Shown here in pieces: positions 28,329 to 41,367 of a stretch of 64,000 nucleotides of DNA (position 1 is the stretch's first letter; each line of letters starts with the position of its first letter). Source of the DNA: Cupriavidus sp. EM10 (lineage in GTDB: Bacteria > Pseudomonadota > Gammaproteobacteria > Burkholderiales > Burkholderiaceae). A program made the position numbers and the translations under genes. Where the stretch lies: positions 124,001 through 188,000 of the forward strand of contig NZ_CP076061.1 of the NCBI RefSeq assembly GCF_018729255.1. The letters are read 5' to 3'. The notes under the pieces are model-generated. The model did no database searches, was not told the origin of the DNA, and was given only the letters and a program-made list of their open reading frames with translations.

Positions 28329-29219
28329 ATGGCCCGCATTGCCCTGAAAGTCGACGTCGACACGCTGCGCGGTACCCGCGAAGGGGTGCCCGCGCTGCTG
28401 TCGATGCTGTCCCCGCACCAGGCGGAAGCGACATTCCTGTTCAGCCTTGGCCCCGATCACACGGGCTGGGCGCTTCGGCGCGTGTTCCGCCCCGGCTTCC
28501 TGAAAAAGGTGTCGCGCACGTCCGTGGTGTCCAATTACGGCCTGCGCACGCTGATGTACGGCGTGCTGCTGCCCGGCCCCGATATCGGCCGCAAGGGCGC
28601 CGCAGAGATGCGCGCCGCGGCCGCCGCCGGGCACGAGTGCGGCATCCATACGTGGGATCACGTCTACTGGCAGGACAATGTGCGCGACCGCGATGCGGCC
28701 TGGACGCGCCGCCAGATGCAGCAGTCGTTCGATCGTTTCGTCGAGATCTTCGGCACGCCGCCCACCACGCACGGCGCGGCAGGCTGGCAGATGAACGAGG
28801 AGGCGTTCCGCCAGATCGACGACTGGGGCATGACATATGCCTCGGATGGCCGGGGCACGGCGCCCTACATCCCGACCGTGGCGGGCAAGCCGTGCCGCCA
28901 CGTGCAGATGCCGACCACGCTGCCGACGCTAGACGAGCTGATCGGCGTGGACGACCTGACCGAGGACAACGTGCACCACGCCGTGCTGAAGCTGACCGAG
29001 GGCGATGCCGACCACATCTTCACGCTGCATACCGAACTGGAAGGCGGCAAGCTGGCGCCGGTGTTCCAACGGCTGCTGGCCGGCTGGCGCGCGCAGGGGC
29101 ACGACCTCGTATCGATGGCCACCTACTACCGGCACATCGACCGCACCGACCTGCCGCAACTGCCGGTCACCTGGGGCGAGATCCCCGGGCGCAGCGGCGA
29201 GCTGATCATCCAGCCGTAG
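28329..29219 (+). CDS. arnD: 4-deoxy-4-formamido-L-arabinose-phosphoundecaprenol deformylase
   Basis: 296 residues, polysaccharide-deacetylase (NodB) fold. N-terminal ALKVDVDTLRGTREGVP carries the catalytic/metal Asp pair, HECGIHTWDHVYWQ carries the two metal histidines, and HTELEGGKLAPVF the late conserved His. Removes the formyl group after ArnC transfer so that the carrier lipid can be flipped and used by ArnT. Last gene of the operon, six bases after the decarboxylase; the P-type ATPase gene converges from the other side after 13 bases. Confidence 0.94.
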   Translation: MARIALKVDVDTLRGTREGVPALLSMLSPHQAEATFLFSLGPDHTGWALRRVFRPGFLKKVSRTSVVSNYGLRTLMYGVLLPGPDIGRKGAAEMRAAAAAGHECGIHTWDHVYWQDNVRDRDAAWTRRQMQQSFDRFVEIFGTPPTTHGAAGWQMNEEAFRQIDDWGMTYASDGRGTAPYIPTVAGKPCRHVQMPTTLPTLDELIGVDDLTEDNVHHAVLKLTEGDADHIFTLHTELEGGKLAPVFQRLLAGWRAQGHDLVSMATYYRHIDRTDLPQLPVTWGEIPGRSGELIIQP

Positions 29220-29232
29220 CCGCCTCCGGCCG

Positions 29233-31578
29233 TTACACGACGCCCTTGCGCGTCAGCCGCAGCCCGTTGAACACCACCAGCAGGCTTGCGCCCATGTCGG
29301 CGAACACAGCCATCCACATGGACCCCATGCCCATCAGGGTCAGGGCCAGGAACACGGCCTTGATGGCCAGCGACAGCGTGATGTTCTGCCGCAGGATCGC
29401 CGACGTACGGCGCGACAGCCGCACGAACGCCGGAATCTTGCGCAGGTCGTCGTCCATCAGCGCCACGTCGGCGGTCTCGATGGCCGTGTCCGTACCGGCA
29501 GCGCCCATGGCAAAGCCGATGTCGGCACGTGCCAGCGCCGGCGCATCGTTGATGCCATCGCCCACCATGCCGACCTTGCCGCCATGCGTGTGGACCCGGT
29601 CCGCCAGCGCGGCGATGGCCGCGGCCTTGTCTTCCGGCAGCTGATTGCCGCGCACTTCGTCGATGCCTACCGCCTGGCCGATGGCTTGCGCCGTATGCGG
29701 GTTGTCGCCGGAGAGCATCAGCGTCTTCACGCCCAGCGCGTGCAGTTGCTCGATGGCCTGGCGGCTGGTGTCACGCACCGTGTCGGCCACGCCAAACAGG
29801 ATCAGCGCTCGGGCGGAGCGGCCGTCCGTAGGCGTTTCCGCCAGCATCACGATGGATTTGCCCTGCCGCTCGATGGCCTCCAGCCGCGCTTCGAGCGGCA
29901 CCGAGCACGCGCCCAGTTCGTGGATCAGCCGATGGTTGCCAAAGCTGTACGCCACGCCATCGACCGTCCCCTTCACGCCCTGCCCCGGCAGCGCCGCGAA
30001 ATCGCTCACATCGAGCCGCGCGATGCCTTCGGCTTCGGCCGCCGTGGCCACTGCGTGAGACACCGGGTGGTCTGACCGCGCAGCCAGGCTGGCGGCAATC
30101 GCATGCGCCTGCGGCATGTCATCGACCAGCAGTGCCATATCGGTGCGCGCCGGCTTGCCATGCGTCAGCGTGCCGGTCTTGTCCAGCGCCAGCCAGGCCA
30201 GGTGCCGGCCCTGCTCCAGATACACGCCGCCCTTGACCAGGATGCCGCGCCGCGCCGCCGCCGCGAGCCCGCTGACGATCGTCACGGGCGTGGAGATCAC
30301 CAGCGCGCACGGGCAGGCGATCACCAGCAGCACCAGCGCCTTGTAGATCCACGCCAGCCACGCGCCGCCCATCAGCAGCGGCGGCACCACGGCCACGCCC
30401 AGCGCGATCACGAAGATCACCGGCGTGTAGATGCGCGCGAACTGGTCGACGAAGCGCTGCGTCGGGGCGCGGCTGCCTTGCGCCGCTTCCACGGCATGGA
30501 TGATGCGGGCCAGCGTGGAATCGGTAGCAGGGGCCGTCACCGTGTATTCGAGTTCGCCAGACTGGTTGATCGAGCCGGCATAGAGCGGATCGCCGGGCGC
30601 CTTGTCGACGGGCACGCTTTCGCCGGTGATCGGCGCCTGGTCCAGGGCGGACTGGCCGCGCAGCACGCGACCATCCAGCGCGACCCGCTCGCCCGGCCGC
30701 AGCCGCACGGTGGTGCCCACCACGACGGCGCTGGCCTCGACGACCTGCCAGCTGCCATCGGCCTGCAACACCGTGGCCTGCTCCGGCGCCATCGCCATCA
30801 GCCCGCGCACGGCATTGCGCGCGCGATCCAGCGAGGCGGCTTCGATACGTTCGGCCAGGGCGAACAGCACCATCACCATCGCCGCCTCGGGCCATTGGCC
30901 AATCACCATCGCGCCGGTCACGGCGATGCTCATCAGCGCGTTGATGTTCAGGTTGCCGTTGCGCACGGCGATCCAGCCCTTGCGATAGACGCCAAGCCCT
31001 GAAACCAGCACGGTGGCCAGGGCCAGCGCCGCCGGCAGGTAAGGCGCGGCGATCTGGAACCATTCGGCCAGTTCGGCGCCGATGGCTGCCGCGCCGCCCA
31101 GGGCCAGCGGCCACCACGGCTTGCCCGGCTCGGCCACGGCAGCCTTGGCGCTTTCGTCCGAAAGCGGCTCGGCCTTCATGCCCAGCGACGCAATCGCCTT
31201 GACGACGGGATCGACCGCGTCCAGCGTGTGATGCACGGTCAACACGCGTTGCATCAGGTTGAAGTCGAGCGCGGCCACGCCGGCCATGTTGCCGATCTTG
31301 TTGCGGATCAGCGTTTCCTCGGTCGGGCAGTCCATCGCCTCGATCCGGAACGCCGCCGACCGCGTGCCGGCGGGGGCCGCAACCGGCGCGCCCATCGGGA
31401 TGGGCGTTGCACAGGACGTGCCGCAACCGCAACTGGCCGCAGCCGGGGACGCGGGCGTGTGGTCGTGATCGTGGCCGGCGTGGTCGTGAGCGTGATCGTG
31501 GGAGTGGTCGTGGTCGTGCCCATGCCCACGCGCCGCCGATGACGGCGGCAGCAGGTTTTCAGGGGTGGTGCGAGCCAT
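29233..31578 (-). CDS. cadA: Zn/Cd/Pb-exporting P-type ATPase (CadA/ZntA)
   Basis: 781 residues from the ATG at 31578. P1B-type metal ATPase of the inner membrane. The N-terminus has a His-rich stretch (HGHDHDHSHDHAHDHAG), then a heavy-metal domain whose usual CxxC is replaced by MDCPTEE, as in several Zn/Cd/Pb pumps. Core motifs: TGES (PITGESVPVDK), membrane CPC (VIACPCALVIST), phosphorylation site DKTGTLTHGKP, and GDGINDAPAL near the end. The CPC plus MDCPTEE points to Zn2+, Cd2+ or Pb2+ rather than copper. Single gene with a MerR-type promoter; symbol by family, zntA equally possible. Confidence 0.93.
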   Translation of the reverse strand: MARTTPENLLPPSSAARGHGHDHDHSHDHAHDHAGHDHDHTPASPAAASCGCGTSCATPIPMGAPVAAPAGTRSAAFRIEAMDCPTEETLIRNKIGNMAGVAALDFNLMQRVLTVHHTLDAVDPVVKAIASLGMKAEPLSDESAKAAVAEPGKPWWPLALGGAAAIGAELAEWFQIAAPYLPAALALATVLVSGLGVYRKGWIAVRNGNLNINALMSIAVTGAMVIGQWPEAAMVMVLFALAERIEAASLDRARNAVRGLMAMAPEQATVLQADGSWQVVEASAVVVGTTVRLRPGERVALDGRVLRGQSALDQAPITGESVPVDKAPGDPLYAGSINQSGELEYTVTAPATDSTLARIIHAVEAAQGSRAPTQRFVDQFARIYTPVIFVIALGVAVVPPLLMGGAWLAWIYKALVLLVIACPCALVISTPVTIVSGLAAAARRGILVKGGVYLEQGRHLAWLALDKTGTLTHGKPARTDMALLVDDMPQAHAIAASLAARSDHPVSHAVATAAEAEGIARLDVSDFAALPGQGVKGTVDGVAYSFGNHRLIHELGACSVPLEARLEAIERQGKSIVMLAETPTDGRSARALILFGVADTVRDTSRQAIEQLHALGVKTLMLSGDNPHTAQAIGQAVGIDEVRGNQLPEDKAAAIAALADRVHTHGGKVGMVGDGINDAPALARADIGFAMGAAGTDTAIETADVALMDDDLRKIPAFVRLSRRTSAILRQNITLSLAIKAVFLALTLMGMGSMWMAVFADMGASLLVVFNGLRLTRKGVV

Positions 31579-31610
31579 GGCAGTAGTCCGTTTCTTGCAA
31601 TGTTGCTGCC

Positions 31611-31641
31611 ATTGAAGACCCTGTAGCCGCTTCAGGGTCAA
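31611..31641 (-). promoter_or_regulatory. MerR-family (CadR/PbrR-like) promoter-operator
   Basis: TTGACC (31636-31641), a 19-base spacer and TTCAAT (31611-31616) on the minus strand. Within the spacer is the imperfect dyad ACCCTG-n9-CAGGGT. A 19-20 base spacer with a central dyad is the hallmark of MerR-type activation. It lies 33 bases upstream of the cadA ATG. No merR-type gene is seen in the window. Confidence 0.8.
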
Positions 31642-31713
31642 GTGCGCGGAGAACATCCCTGCGACTCGATTAACCATGACAGCAACGTAATGCGCGTGTC
31701 CGGATGCCGGAGC

Positions 31714-31719
31714 CTATAA
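31714..31719 (+). promoter_or_regulatory. Perfect TATAAT box ahead of czcI
   Basis: TATAAT nine bases before the czcI ATG, so the transcript would be leaderless or nearly so. No good -35 is seen at the right distance, which suggests an activator-dependent promoter, for example through CzcR. Confidence 0.5.
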
Positions 31720-31728
31720 TGGCTGCCC

Positions 31729-32097
31729 ATGCGCCGCCTGCTGCTCGTTTTCCTGTCAATTTTGCTGCCGCTCCAGTTCGCCTGGGCCGGCGCAGCGGCC
31801 TATTGTGCACACGAATCCGCAGACCAGCCGGCCGCGATGACGAGCCACTTCGGCCATCATTCGCACGAGCACAAGGCCGACCAGCACGAGTCTGGCAAGA
31901 CTGCCGGCAAGTCGCTCAAACTGCCAGACGCCGACTGCACGGCCTGCCATTTCCCCGGTTCGCACGGCCTGTTCGGCGAACTCCACCTGCCCGGTGACTA
32001 CCGCTACGTCACCCTGCGCTACGCGCCGCGCCAGTACGCGTTCGGCTCGATTCCCGCCCCTGTCCCTGACCGCCCTCAGTGGCCGCGCCTCGCCTAG
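31729..32097 (+). CDS. czcI: CzcI-like small exported metal-resistance protein
   Basis: 122 residues. Signal peptide MRRLLLVFLSILLPLQFAWA, then a His-rich part (HFGHHSHEHKADQHESG) and a CTACH motif, ending QYAFGSIPAPVPDRPQWP. Size, signal and His content match CzcI of Cupriavidus, the first gene of czcICBA, considered to modulate expression of the efflux system. Periplasmic. czcC begins 105 bases downstream. Confidence 0.82.
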   Translation: MRRLLLVFLSILLPLQFAWAGAAAYCAHESADQPAAMTSHFGHHSHEHKADQHESGKTAGKSLKLPDADCTACHFPGSHGLFGELHLPGDYRYVTLRYAPRQYAFGSIPAPVPDRPQWPRLA

Positions 32098-32202
32098 CCG
32101 GCGGGACGCAGCACTGATCGATTCAATCCGATACCGCTAGCGCGGCATCGGCACACTGCATCGCGTCTCGCCGATTCACTCCTGCCTGATCTGGTGACAT
32201 CG

Positions 32203-33452
32203 ATGAGAAGCCTTTTATTGCCGCTGGGGCTGGCGGCCGCATTGCTCAGTCCATGGGCGTCCGCACAGGACGCCGCCCCCTCACTTCCGCCATCCAGGAA
32301 CCGCCCGGCCGCCTGACGCTCGACACCGCGCTCGAACTGGCCACGGCGCAGAATCCCACGCTGTCCGCCGCCCGCATCGAAGTCGATGCCAGCGAAGGCG
32401 GCATCACGCAGGCGCGCGTCATCCCGAATCCGGAAGTCTCGGTGCAGATGGAAGACACGCGCCAGTCCACCCGCGCCACCACCGCGCAGATGAACCTGCC
32501 GGTGGAACTGGGCGGCAAGCGCGGCGCGCGCATCGGCGCGGCCCAGCGGGCGCGGGATGTGGCGCAAGCCCAGTTGGGCGCCGTCCAGGCCGACCTCCGC
32601 GCCACCGTCATCGCGGCATTCTTCAACGTGCTGATTGCGCAGGAGCGCGTCAGGCTGGCCGCCGGATCGGTCGACATTGCCCGGCGCGGCGCCGATGCCG
32701 CGTCGCGGCGCGTGGCGGCGGGCAAGGTCGCCCCGGTCGAGGAGACCAAGGCCCAGGTGGAACTGGCCAATGCCGGACTGGAACGCATCGACGCAGACGC
32801 CTCGCTGGTGGCGGCGCGCCAGACGCTGACCACGCTCTGGGGCAATCCGTCGCCCCGCTTTGCCGAGGCCGACGGCCGGCTCGATAACCTGCCCGCGCGC
32901 CCCGAGGCCACCACGCTGCGCCAGTCGCTGGACAACGCCCCGGCGTTGCTGGCCAGCGAACGCGAGCTGGATCGCCGGCAGGCCGACATCAACGTGCAGC
33001 GCAGCCGCCAGTATCCGGACGTCACCGTCAGCGTGGGCGCCAAGCGCGACAACGGCGCGCCCGAGCGCGGCACCTTCCCGGTGGTGGGCATCGCCATCCC
33101 GCTGCCGCTGTTCGACCGTAACCAGGGCAATCTCTATACGGCCATCCGGCAGGCCGACAAGGCCGCCGACGAACTGCGCGCCACGCGCCTGCGGCTCGAC
33201 CGCGACCTGCAACTGGCAGCCAGCCAGCTCGATGTGTCGCGCACCTCGGCGCTGACCTTGCGCGAAACCGTGCTGCCGGGCGCCGAACACGCGCTGCAGG
33301 CCGCCACGCAGGGCTTCGAGGCCGGCAAGTTCAACTATCTCGATGTGCTGGACGCCCAGCGCACGCTGTTCCAGGCCCGTATCCGCTACCTGGGCGTGGT
33401 GGCCAACAGCTGGCAGGCCGCCACCACCATCGATCGCATTCTTGGCCGCTGA
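32203..33452 (+). CDS. czcC: CzcC-type outer-membrane factor (one-base frameshift)
   Basis: About 416 residues from the ATG at 32203 (MRSLLLPLGLAAALLSPWAS, signal peptide). The frame shifts in the C5 run at 32276-32280: a sixth C gives SAQDAAPLTSAIQEPPGRLT and joins the body. The remainder is a TolC/OEP protein with two repeats of coiled-coil helices (LELATAQNPTLSAARIE, LLASERELDRRQADIN) and the usual FxxGxxNYLDVLDAQRTLF near the C-terminus. Outer-membrane channel of the CzcCBA efflux complex for Co, Zn and Cd. Confidence 0.86.
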
Positions 33453-33476
33453 CGCGCCAACGCAAGGAACATCGTC

Positions 33477-34687
33477 ATGACATTGACTCGCAAACAGGGC
33501 GTCGCAATGGCCGCCATCGTGGCCGCCGGGCTGATCGCCGCGCTGGCGCTGCTGCTGACCAACCGCGGCAGTGGCCCCGCTCACGACCACGCCGGCGAAG
33601 GGGCGGCCGCCGGGCAAGGCGCGGCATCGGCGGCATCGGCAGCCCACGCCAACGAGCCGCCCGGCCTGATCCCGATGACGCCCGAGCAGATCCGCAATGC
33701 CAATCTCGGCATCGCCAAGGCGGCGCCCGGCAAGATCCGCAGCGCCGTGGAATTCCCCGGTGAAATCCGCTTCAACGAGGACCGCACCGCCCACGTGGTG
33801 CCGCGCGTGGCTGGGGTGGCCGAATCCGTGGTGGCCAACCTTGGCCAGCGCGTGAAGAAGGGCGACCTGCTGGCCGTGTTCGCCAGCACCCAGCTGTCGG
33901 ACCAGCGCAGCGAACTGCTGGCCGCCCAGCGCCGCCTCGAACTGGCCCGCACCACCTACGGGCGCGAAAGAAGCTCTGGGAGGACAAGGTGTCGGCGGAG
34001 CAGGATTTCCTGGCCGCCCGCACGGCCCTGCAGGAGGCCGAGATCGCCGAGGCCAACGCGCGCCAGAAGCTCACCGCGATTGGCGCCACGGCGTCGGCGC
34101 GGGCCATCAACCAGTTCGAACTGCGCGCGCCGTTCGACGGCATCGTCGTCGAAAAGCACCTGGCGCTGGGCGAGGCCGTGGCGGCCGAGACCGCCGTTTT
34201 CACGATTTCCGACCTCAATACGGTGTGGGCGGAGTTCGTCATCGCCGCCAAGGACCTGAACCACGTCAGGCTCGGCGAATCGGTACGGGTGACCTCCGCC
34301 GCGTTTGACGGCACGGCCGAAGGCAAGATCTCCTACGTGGGCGCCCTGCTCGGCCAGCAAACGCGCACGGCCACCGCACGCGTGACGCTGTCGAACCCGC
34401 AGATGGCCTGGCGGCCGGGGCTGTTCGTGACGGTCAGCGTGGCCACCGGCGAAACCGATGCCGCCGTGGTCATCGACAGCGAGGCGCTGCAGATCGACGA
34501 CGGCCGCCAGATGGTCTTCGCGGAAGTGCCCGGCGGCTTCGCGGCGCGCCCGGTCAAGACGGGACGCTCCGACGGCAAGCGCATCGAGATTGTCGACGGC
34601 CTGGCGCCCGGCACGCGCTATGTATCCGCCAACAGCTTCGTGCTGAAGGCGGAACAGGGCAAGGCCGGCGCCGAGCACACGCACTGA
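33477..34687 (+). CDS. czcB: CzcB-type periplasmic adaptor (one-base frameshift)
   Basis: About 403 residues from the ATG at 33477. Membrane-fusion protein with an N-terminal anchor (VAMAAIVAAGLIAALALLL), a short His patch (HDHAGEG), a lipoyl/hairpin domain (VPRVAGVAESVVANLGQRVK) and the C-terminal beta-barrel domain (NQFELRAPFDGIVVEKHLA onward). The frame breaks in the A3 run at 33967-33969; one added A gives TTYGREKKLWEDKVSAEQDF and joins the halves. Links CzcA and CzcC across the periplasm. Confidence 0.86.
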
Positions 34688-37861
<3,174 letters not shown>

Positions 37862-37905
37862 CCCCGCCCGGCCCCTGCCCTTGCGGCGGAGGCCGGGCGA
37901 GCGCC

Positions 37906-38316
37906 TCAATGCTCGCAGTTGACCATCCAGGTCATCTTGAACTTGTCGACCACCATGCCGAAGCCTTCGGCCCAGAAGGTCTTCTGGTACGGCATGATGA
38001 CCTGGCCACCTTCGGACAGCGCCTCGAAGATGCGCTTGCCCTCGGCATTCGGCACATAGCCCACGGAGAGCATGAAGCCCGAGAACGCCGGGGTCTGTCC
38101 TTCGCGGCCGTCCGACGCCATGATCTGGCTGTCGCCGATCTGGACGTTGGCGTGCATGACCTTCTCGGCCCACGCTGCCGACGGCGGCTCGCCGCCACCC
38201 GGCGGGGTGTCCTTGTAACGCATAAGGAATGTTACTTTTGCGCCCAGCACCTGGCCGTAGAAGGCCATGGCCTCGTCAAAGCGTCCGCCAAAATCCAGAT
38301 AGGGTTGCACCTGCAT
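37906..38316 (-). CDS. PhnB-like VOC-family protein
   Basis: 136 residues, start MQVQPYLDFGGRFDEAMAFY. Glyoxalase/bleomycin-resistance (VOC) fold of the PhnB/3-demethylubiquinone-like subgroup: FLMRYKDTPPGGG, VMHANVQIGDSQIMASDG and the final WAEGFGMVVDKFKMTWMVN. Members are dimeric metal-dependent or metal-free small-molecule enzymes; the substrate cannot be assigned. It converges on czcA and follows the sensor kinase gene on the same strand after 46 bases. Confidence 0.88.
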   Translation of the reverse strand: MQVQPYLDFGGRFDEAMAFYGQVLGAKVTFLMRYKDTPPGGGEPPSAAWAEKVMHANVQIGDSQIMASDGREGQTPAFSGFMLSVGYVPNAEGKRIFEALSEGGQVIMPYQKTFWAEGFGMVVDKFKMTWMVNCEH

Positions 38317-38362
38317 GTCGGTCTCCTGTTGGGTCCGCGGGCTGATGGTCCGCGCGGCGCCA

Positions 38363-39817
38363 TTATGCGCCTGCCCTACTGACAGAATTGTCAGGAAACT
38401 CGAGTTCGAAGCGGGTCTGTTCCTCGACGCTGGTCACCGACACGCTGCCGCCGTGCAGCCGCATGATCGTGTCGACAATCGCCAGCCCAAGGCCGGTGGA
38501 TCCCGACGAATTGCGGCGCGACGGATCGGCGCGATAGAAGCGCCCGAACAGGTGCGGCAAGGCATCGGCCTCGATGGCCGGCCCGCCGTTGGTCACGCTG
38601 ATCGCCGTCATGTCCGCGCCATTGCGCGCCACCGCCATGCGCACGGCACTGCCCACCGGCGCATGGCGCAGCGCGTTGTCCAGCAGGTTGATGATCGCGC
38701 GCCGCAGCAGCGTCTGGTCGGCCACCACCGTGGCATGGCCCGATACCATCACCGTCAGGTTCCGGTCTGCCGCCACGGCTTCGAAGTACTCGGCCACCTT
38801 GTCGAGTTCGGCCCGCGCATCGAGCGGTCGGGCGCCCAGCGCCACCTGGGCGTTGTCGGCGCGGGCCAGGAACAGCATGTTCTCGATCATGCGCGCCAGC
38901 CGCTCGTATTCCTCCAGGTTCGATTCCAGCACCGCCTCGTATTCGGCCGGCGTGCGGCGCTGGGCCAGCGTCACCTGGGTCTGCCCCACCAGATTGCTGA
39001 TGGGCGTACGGAAATCGTGGGCCAGGTCGGCCGAAAACTGCGACAGGCGCGTGAAGCTGTCCTGCAGACGCGCCAGCATGCCGTTCAGCGCGCCGGCCAG
39101 ATCGCGCAATTCCTCGGGCGCGCCGCCGACATCGAGCCGCGTCGCCAGGCGGCTGGTGGTAACCGCCGCTGCATCGCTGGCCATGCGGCGGAGCATGCGC
39201 AGCCCGCGCCGGGCCAGCACGAAGCCCAGCGCCGCCGCGACTATCGCGCCGCACAGCACCGCGCCCAGCAACTCGCCCCGGTATTCGCGCATCAGCGCCA
39301 CCCGGTAGCCGGCATCGCTGAGCACGATGATTTCCACGGTGCGGCCGGTGTCACCGATCTGGCCAAGTGCCGCCATGCCGCGCGACGGCACGCCATTACG
39401 CGGATGCCAGGTCTGCAGCTGCGACTTGTCCGGCGCGGTGCCCACGGGCAGCACGCGCAGCGGCGGCAGGGTTTCGTTATGGGGATTCAGCGAGATCAGC
39501 GGATCGCCCGATGCGTTGCGCACGACCAGGATCAACCCCTCGTGGCCCATCGCAATATCCGCAAACCGGTGGGTATCGGTGCGGATCTCGGTTTCGTCGG
39601 CCACCTCGCGCAGCAGGTGGCGCACCAGCAGGACTTCGCCCACCAGCTCGCTTTCGTCGCGCGACTGCAACTGGTTGCCCAGCGCGCTGGACAGGTATGT
39701 GGCCACCCCGACCAGGATCGCGGCCGTGGTCAGGCCATAGGCCAGCGCCAGCCGCGTGGTCAGCGACGCCGGCATCCAGGCCTTCAGCGCGCGCCGGATG
39801 CGCACCAGTCGCCTCAT
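38363..39817 (-). CDS. CzcS/CopS-like heavy-metal sensor histidine kinase
   Basis: 484 residues from the ATG at 39817, ten bases after the response-regulator stop. Two membrane segments (LALAYGLTTAAILVGVATYL and LLGAVLCGAIVAAALGFVLA) flank a periplasmic sensor of about 140 residues. HAMP, then a HisKA box FSADLAHDFRTPISNLVGQT (phospho-His), and HATPase boxes N (IINLLDNALRHA), G1 and G2 (SGSTGLGLAIVDTIM). It belongs to the heavy-metal sensor kinase group. Position between czc and the copper module leaves open which metal it senses; the divergent copper genes favour copper. Confidence 0.9.
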   Translation of the reverse strand: MRRLVRIRRALKAWMPASLTTRLALAYGLTTAAILVGVATYLSSALGNQLQSRDESELVGEVLLVRHLLREVADETEIRTDTHRFADIAMGHEGLILVVRNASGDPLISLNPHNETLPPLRVLPVGTAPDKSQLQTWHPRNGVPSRGMAALGQIGDTGRTVEIIVLSDAGYRVALMREYRGELLGAVLCGAIVAAALGFVLARRGLRMLRRMASDAAAVTTSRLATRLDVGGAPEELRDLAGALNGMLARLQDSFTRLSQFSADLAHDFRTPISNLVGQTQVTLAQRRTPAEYEAVLESNLEEYERLARMIENMLFLARADNAQVALGARPLDARAELDKVAEYFEAVAADRNLTVMVSGHATVVADQTLLRRAIINLLDNALRHAPVGSAVRMAVARNGADMTAISVTNGGPAIEADALPHLFGRFYRADPSRRNSSGSTGLGLAIVDTIMRLHGGSVSVTSVEEQTRFELEFPDNSVSRAGA

Positions 39818-39827
39818 GCTTCTGCGC

Positions 39828-40505
39828 TCATGCTTCTTCCGACTCATCGAGCACGTAGCCCATGCCACGGCGCGTATGGATCAGCTTCTTCGGAAAGGGG
39901 TCGTCCACCTTGGCACGCAGCCGGCGTATCGAAACGTCCACCACGTTGGTATTGCTGTCGAAGTTCATGTCCCAGACCTGGGACGCGATCAGCGAGCGCG
40001 ACAGCACCTCGCCACGGCGCCGCGCCAGCAGTTGCAGCAGCGCGAATTCCTTCGATGTCAGGTCGATCTTCTGGCCGGCACGCGTGACGCGGCGGCGGAT
40101 CGTGTCGATCTGCAGGTCGGCCACTTCCATGAATTCGCTCTCGCGCAGCGGCCCCCGGCGCAGGATGGTGCGGATGCGCGCCACCAGCTCGGCAAACGCG
40201 AACGGCTTGACCATGTAGTCGTCGGCACCCAGCTCCAGGCCCTTGAGGCGATCCGACAGCTCGTCGCGGGCGGTCAGGCACAGCACCGGCGTGTCCTTGT
40301 CGCGCCGCAGTTCGCGCAGTACCTGCCAGCCGTCGATGCCGGGCAGCATGACGTCCAGGACGATCAGGTCGTAATGCTGCTCGCGCGCGTGGGACAGTCC
40401 GTCCACGCCATCGCGCGCCAGGTCGGCCACGAAGCCGGACTCCGTCAGCCCCTTCAGCAGGTAATCGCCAGCCTTCGGCTCGTCTTCCACAATCAGGATA
40501 CGCAT
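39828..40505 (-). CDS. OmpR-family response regulator (CzcR/CopR-like)
   Basis: 225 residues. Receiver domain with [20 protein letters not shown], phospho-acceptor Asp in [15 protein letters not shown] (~residue 51) and the conserved Lys in [11 protein letters not shown]-terminal winged helix with [20 protein letters not shown] and [18 protein letters not shown]. Partner of the kinase encoded next. First gene of the pair, divergent from the copper module with 213 bases between. Confidence 0.93.
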   Translation of the reverse strand: MRILIVEDEPKAGDYLLKGLTESGFVADLARDGVDGLSHAREQHYDLIVLDVMLPGIDGWQVLRELRRDKDTPVLCLTARDELSDRLKGLELGADDYMVKPFAFAELVARIRTILRRGPLRESEFMEVADLQIDTIRRRVTRAGQKIDLTSKEFALLQLLARRRGEVLSRSLIASQVWDMNFDSNTNVVDVSIRRLRAKVDDPFPKKLIHTRRGMGYVLDESEEA

Positions 40506-40660
40506 GGTGATTCACTTCCGGGCCGGCCGAACGCCGGCGCCATCCTTTCCGGTTTATTGCAGAACCTAGACACTATCCGAGGTTAGACGCATTTTGCGGA
40601 ACATTGCAGGAATGTCATCGTGAATCGGCCAAATTTTGACGACAAACACAGTACAATGCC

Positions 40661-40681
40661 GGCTGCCCTATTTCGGCAGCC
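40661..40681 (+). promoter_or_regulatory. Leader hairpin downstream of a TACAAT box
   Basis: GGCTGCC-CTATTTC-GGCAGCC follows TACAAT (40652-40657) in the intergenic region ahead of the Met/His-rich protein. It would lie at the very 5' end of that transcript. Its role is unknown. Confidence 0.4.
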
Positions 40682-40718
40682 TGTCCGCCCCTGACCCGGC
40701 AGGTCCAGTCAAATTCTG

Positions 40719-41231
40719 ATGAAACGTCTGTTCGCCCGCTTCCTGTTGTGTCTTGCCATGTTCGCGTTGCCCTTCCAGGGCGCTGCGGCGGCAGTCATGA
40801 TGGTTTGCAGCGTGGCGGAAGCGGTGGGCCTGTCGATGCCGGAACGCCATGCCGCCATCAAGGCGGAGGCCGAGGCCGAAGCGGTGATGGACCCGTCCGG
40901 GCAGATGAGCCAAATGAGCCAGACGGGCCAGATGGACCACGCGCACTGCCACCAGGCCGGCATGAGCGATACCGGCGACACGCCGGTCTGGCACGATGCC
41001 CAGCCTGCGGGCGGCATGTCCGACCAGCCGACCGATGCATCGCACCTCTCGCACCATGCCGCAGGCCACTGCAGCGCGTGCGGTGCCTGCGCAGCCAGCG
41101 CCATGCTGCTGCCTGAAATCCCCCTCGCGGCGTTGCAGCACCATCGCCACGCCCTGCCGCTGGCCACCCCGGCCAGCTTCGTCAGCCAACTCCCCCTGCC
41201 CGCCGACCGGCCGCCTGCCCGTCGCTGCTGA
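40719..41231 (+). CDS. Met/His-rich exported protein of a copper module
   Basis: 170 residues. Signal peptide ends near AAAAV (~residue 26). The mature part has a Met/Gln/His stretch (PSGQMSQMSQTGQMDHAHCHQAGM) and a second His/Cys patch (HLSHHAAGHCSACGACAA). These are plausible Cu(I)/Cu(II) ligands. First gene of the plus-strand module that continues with a His-rich protein, TolC-type lipoprotein, multicopper oxidase and CusF-like protein; divergent from the two-component system. I do not recognise a named family. Confidence 0.72.
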   Translation: MKRLFARFLLCLAMFALPFQGAAAAVMMVCSVAEAVGLSMPERHAAIKAEAEAEAVMDPSGQMSQMSQTGQMDHAHCHQAGMSDTGDTPVWHDAQPAGGMSDQPTDASHLSHHAAGHCSACGACAASAMLLPEIPLAALQHHRHALPLATPASFVSQLPLPADRPPARRC

Positions 41232-41367
41232 CACCCGAGGTGCGTCCATCGCACGCTCGTCTGCGCGCCTGAACCGGCGCTGATCCGCTCACGCCGATTC
41301 ACCACCGAATTCCGCTGCCGCACGCGCTGAAGCGTCGTGTGCGGCCGATCCGATCCAAGAGGTTTCC

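Noticed and set aside
31308..31529. Thr/Pro-rich frame over the cadA N-terminus
   Set aside because: It is the His-codon repeat of cadA read in another frame.
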